A stretch of 64,000 nt of DNA from Anaeramoeba flamelloides (lineage: Eukaryota > Metamonada > Anaeramoebidae), in the NCBI GenBank assembly GCA_027625915.1, contig JANTQA010000015.1, positions 10,383,001 to 10,447,000 of the forward strand, read 5' to 3'. Within the stretch, counting starts at the first letter, position 1. Each line of letters starts with the position of its first letter. This document shows positions 22,541 through 32,000 of the stretch, in pieces. Below the pieces are notes generated by a model, which was not told the origin of the DNA, made no database searches, and saw only the letters and a program-made list of their open reading frames with translations. Position numbers and translations under genes: made by a program.

Positions 22541-23157
22541 TTGTTCCTACTCCGTGTGTAGATAAATACGACTTTAATTCAAGAATAAATCCACATAATA
22601 TGATATACTCAAACCTTGTCACTATATTTTTCCTTTAAACTTTGATCTAACTTGGTTTGTATGGCTTTTTTTAGTATTATTTTACGTGTTATTTGAATAA
22701 AAATTAAGACTTGTCGGTTAGATTGGAGAAAAACAAATCTTTTCAAATTATAAATATATTTCTGTGGGTATTTTGGAACATTTAAGAATTCACTGTTGAA
22801 GAAATATTTCGAATTTCAAAAGTCCGAATCCCACCAAAAAGAATTTTCAAACAAAAAAATCTGTTGAAATCAATTGGATTTGCATGTTATCAGATCAAAG
22901 TCTTGAAATATTGTTTTAAATTGCGACAAAAAATAAAGTAGATCTAAAATAAATAAAATAAATATTGTTTTGTTTATTGAAAAGAGTCAACCAAAACTCA
23001 AAAAACAAAAAAAAAAAAAAAAAAAAAAGAAAGTTCTTGTTGACTCTAAGTAAATAATTTATTTTCTATGTTGTTCATTATTTTATAGGTTTTTCATTAT
23101 TATTTGGAATTGGTCTGAGATGTTTTGTGAAAGAAACAACTTGAAACTATTCATTAA
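22541..23157. other. gene-free spacer
   Basis: AT-rich spacer downstream of the eS7 gene, with an A run at 23010-23027. I see nothing else. Confidence 0.5.
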
Positions 23158-24324
23158 TTATTTTCTTTTGATTCTCTTTTCGTTTTTTAAAACGTGTGAA
23201 ACTGAATAGTCAAAGACAATATTCTTTTGTGTAAGATGTTTGTAGACTTTAATGTATGTTGGTAGTCTTCCTTCAACAGTGGTTTTATCTTTTCCGGCTA
23301 AAATTCTATTCACAAAATTGTTTTTTTTTTTGTTTGTGTATCGAAAAGCAAAGAACAAAAATTAAAAAAAAATAAAAAAAAATTTTAAAAAATAAAACAA
23401 AGGATAAGGAGCTAAAAAAGAAAAAAGAAAAAAGAAAAAAGAAGGAAAAAGAAAAAAGAAGAAAAAAGAAAAAGATGATTTTACACTTTGAAAGTTTTTT
23501 TTCCATTAAGGTGATAGTGTGTTCTTCTTCCAATAACTTCACATGGATAGAGCATGTTTTCTAAAATTGAATTGTGGACCTATTCAAGGATAAAAAAAAA
23601 AGAAAAAAAAAAAAGGAAACAAAATTATTGAAGGTTGAAAAGTCAGTGTATAAAACAAAAAAAAAAAAAGAAATGAAGTTGTTTATGTTTATTGGTGATT
23701 TTTAAAAATAATAGTCTACAGCAATTTATTTGAAAAGACAAAAAAAAAAAAAAAAAAAAAAAGCAAATTTTTTTGTTCAAAAAAAAATAAAAAAAAAAAA
23801 GAAAATTAGTTGTTACTTACATTAGTGAGAGAACGGGACATTGGTCTTTTTTGTTTGAAAGAAACTTTTTTGGTTTCTGGTTTGAAAATTCTTTTGTTTG
23901 AAACAAGAACAACGTGATTACCAGAAAATTTTTTTTCTAATTCACCGACAAATTGATCGTGAATTTTTTGGAAGCCATTGTATGAAGGGACTGGGACAAA
24001 GACAACGATTGCTTTTCTTTTTTTACGGATTGGGATTTGGATAGCACCAGAAAAATATAATCTTGAAAGATTGTATTTAAGTTCTCTGCTTTCGGTGTTC
24101 ATTTCAAGATTGAAAAAAGCTTCGGCAACTTTTTTTTCAAGATCTGTTGGTTTTCCTTTTGGCTTGACGATTTTTCTAAGTGATAAAGCTATTTGATCAT
24201 GATATTTGTAAAGATTAAGTAGTTTTTTATTGAAAAGTTTCCTGGTTTAGTGTATTTGTATTCATAAAAAAAAGAAAAAGAAAAAGAAAAAGAAAAAAGA
24301 AAGCAAACATTGTTTTGTTGACAT
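23158..24324 (-). CDS. RPS7: ribosomal protein eS7 (small subunit), 4 exons
   Basis: This is a cytosolic 40S ribosomal protein. Exons read on the minus strand: 23821-24188 (IVKPKGKPTDLEKKVAEAFF, IRKKRKAIVVFVPVPS, ELEKKFSGNHVVLVSNKR, QKRPMSRSLTN), 23485-23579 (VHNSILENMLYPCEVIGRR) and 23158-23305 (VYKHLTQKNIVFDY, then a basic tail). Junctions are GTAAGT...GAATAG and GTAAAA...GAATAG, and joining them preserves the eS7 alignment exactly. The start is not certain. A 16-base first exon at 24309-24324 (MSTKQ) joined to CT at 24188 stays in frame and gives 208 residues, close to the usual 190-200, but its donor GTTTGC is weak. The introns are about 120-240 bp, and the first contains GAAAAA repeats. 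Confidence 0.92.
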
Positions 24325-24689
24325 TTATTTAAAAGTGAATAATAATAAAAAAAAATGGTTTTAGATGTGGATTTTCAGGAGTAAACAATTGATTTAAAAT
24401 AACTCAAAGGAAGAAACGGTACAAAGTAATAGTATTAGAATTTTTTAGGTTAATTTCAGGAATCATTAAAAGAAATAGTTTTGAAGTTATTTTGAGATAA
24501 CCAGTCCTCAATTTGGTTTGGTTTGTTTTTCCTCAATTTTTCTTGTTTCTATGTTCTTGTAGAGGTGGTGTTGAATTCCTTCTAATGTTCTTTAACAACT
24601 TTTGTAAATGTTAAATCACAAAAACAATGAGTGAAGGTTTGAATAAATCAAATAATTAATTGGGATTGTTGTGAGGTTTGACTATTAAG

Positions 24690-24960
24690 GGTTTTAGGGT
24701 CTCTCAAGTAGAAGTTTAAGATCAAAGTGTGTTGTTGTTGAATCTAATAAATCTTATTGAGCGATGGTTCAAATGTCTCTAAAAAATCGATGAGTAAAAG
24801 TAGGACTATTAGTTGATCTGATCAATTACAAATGATCGATGAATTAATGAAAAACAACAAGAATTTCAGTAAAAAATATGCTTTTGCCACAATTTTATGA
24901 GTTCAGTCGTCGATCTCTAGTATTCAAAGCAGCAAAATAGCTTTTTTAAATATGTCTCAA
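24690..24960 (-). repeat. dispersed repeat R2, inverted copy 3
   Basis: The complement of this stretch matches 18985-19170 (CAAGTAGAAG, GTTGTTGTTGAA, CTAAAAAATCGAT, ACTATTAGT). It is more diverged than the two direct copies. Confidence 0.6.
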
Positions 24961-26940
24961 AAGGTATTTTCGTCTAAAAAATATGATTGTTTTAATAATT
25001 GTAAATAATTAACCTACAGACTATTTGAAAAAATAATTATTAGAGATTGGAAATGTATTGACGGTACAAGTGTATTAATACAAAGAAACTAAAACTAATC
25101 TTATTTTTGGTATTTCTGTTTCTAATTATTGGGTAGATCTTTGAAATTTTAAAATTAAAAAAAAGATAGTTATTTTTGTAATTCTAAATATGAATTATTC
25201 AATACTATAATAATGGTAGTTTGAGTTTCTATTTTTAGATTTGAAAAGGAATAAAAAAAAAAAAATACACACATTAAAAATTTTTAAATATAATATTTCG
25301 TAAAAAATCTAATAGTCTATTCATTAGAGCAAATATGGAAGGTTGTATAAAAACTGATTTTTTAAAATTTTCGAGATAAATATAGAGATCGTTACATTTA
25401 TCCGATTTTTGTTAATAGTGAACAAAACACTCATTTTGATTTTTAAGTCCAATGGATTTAGAATATAAAATCGTTTGGTGAAAACCAGTAAATGGTTCGT
25501 TAAATGATTTTTTTTCATATTTAAAAGATTTTTATTCACCAAATGATTTTTTGATTGAAATTATTATTGATCTAGGAAGAGAATTAGATATTATATTTAC
25601 TATTGCAAAAATTTGGATCAAAGAATCGAACTCTTTATTTATGTCTTAAAAAGAAAAACTCTATTATTTACAACATTCATATTTATACTAGGGTATTCTC
25701 AACCCCCATAGGTATGTTTTTTTATTATGTTTTTCGCATTCACTTTAAACTGAGATTTTTATCTGAATAAATTGGACCAAAAAAAAAAAAAAAATGATTA
25801 ATTAGAAAGTTGAATAAATGAAATTTAAGAAAAAGTAGTCAAATAGATTTTAGGATAAGAAATTTTTTAAAAAGTATCACTTTTTGCACCTATGAGGTTA
25901 ATTTACTAGGGTAATAAATACTTTTCTGAAAAGGAAAAAAAAATTCTAATTTTAATTAATACCTAATAACAATTAAAATTAATTGAAATAACATTAAAGA
26001 AAAGTTTCAAAAAAAAATCCCTGACAAAAAAAAAAGATACACTTTTATTAAAAGTCTCCAAAAATTGATATTCCATTCCATTTTTGAATGTTTTCCAAAT
26101 ATAATTTTGAAAAAAACTCAGGTATTTTGCAAAATTCTAGTTTGGGACATTATAAGATCCTAAAGATTTTTTTTTTTTTTCATGTTTTGGTTTTCACAAA
26201 TCATTTATTTTTTTCTCAAAAATACTAAAAAAATCATTACTTTTCAAAATAAACTATTTCAAAAACACACCTCGATTTGGATTAAATCAAATTAAATTGA
26301 TAATGTACTAAAAGAATAAATCTTTTTTTAATAGATAAATATTGCAACCTTTGGAAATTAAAATTAAGAAACATTGTCTTTTTGATAATTTTAATTTTTT
26401 GATAATAAGAAATCTTTTTAAACTTTTTTTTGATTGAATTTTTTGATAATTAGATCCCACGAATTTTTTTTTTTTTTTTTTGTTAATTGAATGATATAAA
26501 CCTAAAGAAGTGTGCTTCAACATTACCCTTTTAATGTATTGTCCAACTTGAAACAAATATATAGTCAATGATTCAATTCAACCTTGATTATCTAACACAA
26601 TTTCAAAATTTAAAATATTTCAAGCTGGTAAAAGTAGTTGTTAAAATGACTGGAACAGGTGGGGAAAAGTTTTTATCGTAAACGATTTGAAATTAAAATT
26701 GACAAATATTCAAAATAAATTTTATAAGGATCTAGAAATATAAATATTATAAAAGTTATTGGAATCGAAGAAATTACAAATTTCTTCAAAATAAAATCCC
26801 GAGTGTGGAAATTTAGCTTTAATTGGATAATTGTTTCAATTAGATTTTTATCCACAATTTTTTGTTTTACATTTTAAAATATCACCCAAAAAGTATTTAT
26901 CTTTGATTTCATCAATTATCAAAAAATACCATAGACAAAA

Positions 26941-27346
26941 TACAGTGTGCAAAAAAGTTTAATCCGTATTTCAAAATAAATAGCATGTTTTTTTTTTTGT
27001 TATAGAAGACCTATAAATCAACTGGTCAAAGTAACGAATAATAAGCCCTAAATAAATCTGGTATTGGTTTCTTAAAGTTTTTTTTATTTAAAAAGAAATT
27101 CCAATAATGCAGGATCAAATTGGAAAATTTATCTCAAAAAATAGAGTAAACTTTTAAGAAAATTTTTATCATCAAAAAAAAAGAAAATTTTTCAAAAAAT
27201 TGAGAATATTATGAAAAATTTTGAACTTAGGTTTACTATTTGGTAGACGATTGAATGTTGCCTGGGAAAAACAAGAAAAAAAAAACACAGATTATATTTT
27301 GAAACAAGGATTATTACCATTATGCACGCATTGTTTTGATACTGTA
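26941..27346. mobile_element. non-autonomous element, family D, copy 2
   Basis: The left end is TACAGTGTGCAAAAAAGTTT and the right end finishes TTGTTTTGATACTGTA, giving TACAGT termini in inverse orientation. The body aligns with 10412-10882. A diverged inverted relative lies at about 60560-60720. Confidence 0.75.
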
Positions 27347-27786
27347 TATTAAAAAAAAATAACAATTTTAAAGAATAAAAGTAATAAAGAGACAGTGCCC
27401 AATATTGGATGGTGATTGGGTTGTTGGTTTGATTCAAAATAATATTCTAGTTTCTGTTTTGAGGTTAATTTGTGTCTTTCTTTTCATATTTGATAATCTT
27501 TAAGTTGACTATCCTCTAGTCTAAAATTGAAAAAAAATATTTTACTCTTTTTTGAAAATTTCAATTGGATTAAAGTAATTCTTATATTACTCCATGTTGA
27601 AAAATAAATATAACAAAATTGTCTTTCTCTTTCAAAAAAAAATTTCAATATCTAATTTCACAATGAAAATTAAATGATTTTATTATTGGAATGGGTTATT
27701 GTATTGTTTCCCTTTTGGAATTGCTGAGTTTGAAGTTTTCTTTGATTTCTTATGTTCTGATTTTTTTGGGAAAGGTGAATGAAAAT

Positions 27787-27987
27787 TACAGTCAGTTTCA
27801 CTTTTAAGACACAAACTTTCAACGAAATTTAAGGTACAAAAAAATCTCAAATTAAGGCACAAAATTTGTAATTTTGATTTTTACAATTAATTTTTACTAA
27901 TATTTGAATTTTGTGCTTTAATTTGAGATTTTTATTGTGCCTTAAATTCCGTTGAAAGTTTGTGTCTTAAAAGCGGAACTGACTGTA
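27787..27987. mobile_element. MITE family A, complete copy (201 bp)
   Basis: The left end TACAGTCAGTTTCACTTTTA and the right end AAAAGCGGAACTGACTGTA are inverted. Two arms of about 90 bp carry three steps of an AAGG-ACAAA motif each, around a short AT-rich loop. It is bounded by TA on both sides. Confidence 0.9.
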
Positions 27988-29047
27988 TGGTCAATTTATT
28001 TTTTCATGTAAAGAGTGCCTTTAAGGTTTATAATCCCTGGAATTTGAAACTTGATTATCTTGTTATTTGATGTGGCGACTTGTTAATTTGGTTCTTAGCT
28101 GATCGATCTTGTTCTTGGTATGGGTTTTAATAGTGACCAAAATTGCAAAATTTTACAATTTATTTTTTTTTTTTAAATAAATCCGAATTGAAGAGTCTAA
28201 GATTAATATGTCTGTAACGTTAAGTTATAAAAAAAAATTGAAATATGGGTTATCAATTGAAATTTTTAATTATCTTTTGTTTTATTTTGGATCTTTATAA
28301 AAATAATTTTTTTCATTTAGTTAATTGACAAAAAAATAAATCAAAATTTTCTTCTACAACCCAAAAATCAAAATTTATCCTTAAACATCTACCAGCATAC
28401 TAGTATTACACTCTTCAATTCGTATTTCAGAGAAAGAAAAAAAAAATTGTCAAAAATTTCCTTAATGAACAACTATTAAAATCCATATCAAGTCCAATCT
28501 CGATCAACTAAGAATCAAACTAACAAGTCACTTCACCAACACAAGTTAATCTTTTTTCAAATTTCAGGGATTATAAACCTTAAATGAAACAAATACTAAC
28601 ACAAAATGTGAAGCAAATGCTAATTTTTGGTTCAAATTAATTTTCAAAAAGATTTGTTATTAGAAATCAAAATAACCTCAGTTTAATTTAGTTTAATCTT
28701 TGTCTTTGTTTTTAAAAAATCTGGTAACCTTTAAATGTATCATTTTCAAAATTCAATTTTCATATCACAAGATTTGAAAAAGCACTATTTTTTAAAAAGT
28801 TTAGAATAAAACATTATTCTGAATTAAAAAGGAAAATCTTGGATAGATTTAAATGAGTTACATCCAAACTCGTGGGTTTAACACTTATTCATTCTCTTTA
28901 AATCTCTCAAACAAATTTTCTTTTTTCGTTAATTAGCAAAAAAAAAAAATGTCATAAATTAAACAATTCAGAAAAAACAATTTCATTTTTTTTTTTTTAA
29001 CTACTTTTGTTTTTAAGATTCAATAAATACAATAACAAAAGTAATAA

Positions 29048-32000
29048 ATGAGCAGCACTGAAGATCGAGAATTAAGATTATTAGAGAGTGTCTTTTTTAA
29101 ATTTGCAGGTGTATCTGGTGATGAAGAATTTGAAAAATTTCTTAGTACCTATTTACCAGCACTGCTTTTGAAACTCAAGTCTCCACGGGCTGCTATTCAA
29201 AAGAAGTTGATTGAAATCTTTAACGAAATCAATAAAAGGGTCCAATTACGATCGAATGTCAAGTTACCATTATCCATGATCTTGACTGTCTTTAAGCAAT
29301 CACAGGCATTGAGAAGCATGCAGCAAAACATCATACTAATGTACCTCTGCACTGCTATCAAGCGATCCACTGTTGAAGAAAGGGTGCAAAATTTGAATGA
29401 TTTGTTGATGGGGATCTCGAAATTAGCAAAGGCACAGCAATTCAAAATTCTTGACAACATCGTTTTAACGTTAGGCTATCTAAAAGTGCCAAAAGAGACT
29501 GAAGATTTAAAAAAGGCATTGCCCTTTTTATATAATGAGGATGATTTAAAAATTATTTTAAACGGCATCCGAAGGCAATTTGAATTAACAGAAATGAAAA
29601 GCCAAAACAAAGGCACGAACAGCATTGAATCCAAGATTAAACTCATCCAATTTTTGAATAACATTTCGAATACTGTCGTCAATGACACAATCACTTTACC
29701 AATCTTCATTTTAGCAATGTCGAACCCAAATGATAAAATTAAAGAATCGACGACGAGGAAATTAAAATCTGATTTAATCACAGACTTTGAAAATAAGGAA
29801 TTAGTTAATCAATTGTTTGAATTATTTTTGGGAAACAAAAAAACCAAAAGGCCCATGGGCACCCCGCTATTAAGAATCAATAGCTTGACTTATTTGTTAC
29901 GATCCAAGGTGTCCACAAAAATGTTCCCCTTTGCACTGCAAATCATTTTTGAATGCTTGTTTGGAGGTACTACCACGCCGCCACTAAGGAGGCTGGGGAT
30001 GGAATATACACATTGGCTATTTTTGCACACAACTGATCTATTTTTGTCCAAAACAAGCAAAGTGTTATTGAACGCAATGAAAAAAATTGTCAACAAAAAT
30101 TCCGAATTTGATCCTCTTGTCAAGGGATTTGCCTATGTAGCAATTGGCGAAATTGCAAGAAGGACGCCCTCTTTGATCAATAACGATATTGAATTAATCA
30201 AATTTTTATTTAGTGAGCTTGAAGATGATGCAAATGAAAATTTATTTCCACAAATTCGACAATCCATTCTGTTATTCCATTATGCATATTATCAGAATTT
30301 AAATAAAAAAGTCAAAGTTTTATTATCAGACTTTTTATTAACCAAAATAGTAAGCAAAGAGAAATATGTAAGATCAACTTTGAGTGACTTTATCAATATT
30401 ACATTCCCATTTAATGATCCAATAAGCAGGATCATTAATTTGTTTGGCACCTGTGATTCTCAACGATCGGTGAGGAATAGCGCGCAAGAAGGCTTATTAC
30501 CTTACGAAATTACGAAGGATTCTGGCACAAGATTAATTAATAAAGATTCTGCTTACCCTTCAGTAAAAAAAATATTAAAAGTATTAAAAAATAAATTATT
30601 TCCAATTTTTGAGAATGAATTAAAGTCTTATAAAACCATTTATTTAATGAATCCACAGTTTATATCAAATATTATTAAATTTATAAATAAATGTTGGATT
30701 AATGAAACTAAAAACTTAAATAAGGACAAAGACAGTAGCAAAGAAAAAGAAAAAGAAAAAGAAAAAGAAAATAATGAAATCGAAATCGAAAAAGAAGAAG
30801 AAAAAGAAAAGGAAAAGGTGGAAAAAAAGAAAAAGAAAATTACTAATAAAGAATGTATTCTATTCCATATAAATAAAATGAAAAACAAAAATAATATGAA
30901 CATTGAAAATGATGATGAATTAATTGAAGAATTATTTCAACCATTATGGAAGCTTTGTGATTTAAGTTTCCAAATTTATCAACAAACAATTAATTTAGAC
31001 ATTTATGAAACCATTCTTATTTTCTCGAAATTAATTTTAAATTTCCCAACAATTTTCAATAAAAAAATCATCAACAACGAAGAAATATTTTCATTATTAA
31101 TAAAAATCATTCAAACATCCAGTTCAGCCGATTTACGAAGAGAAACTAGCAAAATCATAGGATTATTGGTCCCAGATTTAAAGAAAAATAAGATTTTGGA
31201 ATTATTAAATTTATTTTCAAATTCATTAATCAAGCCAAAAAATAAATCAATAATGATTGAATATCATGGATCCATATATAGTCTAACTTATTTAATATCG
31301 TCTTGTTGGTATCATTGTGGAAATAGATCAAAAGAGATCCAGGATGAAATCAAAACCACTATTAAAGAAATCTATCAAAAAATTAAGCCAATTATATCAA
31401 AATTATTAAAAAATGAGAACAAATTAGACAATTTTTGGGTCTCGTTATCTGCTATTGAATTTTATAAATATATCTTTCTGTTTGCACGGGATCTGGAAGA
31501 AAATTTGGAAGAAATCATTTTGATTATATTGGAAATCTTGAAAAAGCCCTCAAATAATGAAATTAGGGTTCAGAAATTAATCTTAACATTGGGTATTTGT
31601 TCGATTGGTTCGAGCCAAAATCTACGAAACAAAATTTTAAAAATCTTTTTAGCATTGATCAAAAATAATAAGGAATCATTGCAATTTGCCATTGGCGATG
31701 CCTTTTCCTTATTGACATTTGGTATTAATTCAAAATGCTTAGTCAATCCGTTTCTGCCCTTAGATTTCCAAGAGAAGTGGAAAAAATTGCAAAGTAATAA
31801 TTTTTTAAAGCAATTAGATGTCGATGTCGAATTGGAACAACAAAACCAAATTGGCTCCTTAAATGTGATCCTGGATTTATTATTAAATAAATTATTGATT
31901 AGTGGCGATTTTAGCATACGAACATCCGCGACAATATGGCTCATTAGTTTAATCAATAATTGTATATATTCTATTGATCATTACGACAATTTGACGATTA

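Larger units (their letters stand above)
24325..29047. other. 4.7-kb gene-free region with repeats
   Basis: No gene is supportable. It carries an inverted copy of repeat R2 (24690-24960), a family D element (26941-27346) and a complete family A MITE (27787-27987). Short frames at 25324-25542 and 26308-26568 lack coding character. The last kilobase is the presumed promoter of ECM29, with A-rich text and no recognisable box. Confidence 0.55.

Noticed and set aside
22759-22836. tRNA-like stretch (GTGGG ... CCCAC, 70 bp apart, with CCGAATCC)
   Set aside because: The T-arm stem does not pair and no D or anticodon arm is visible.
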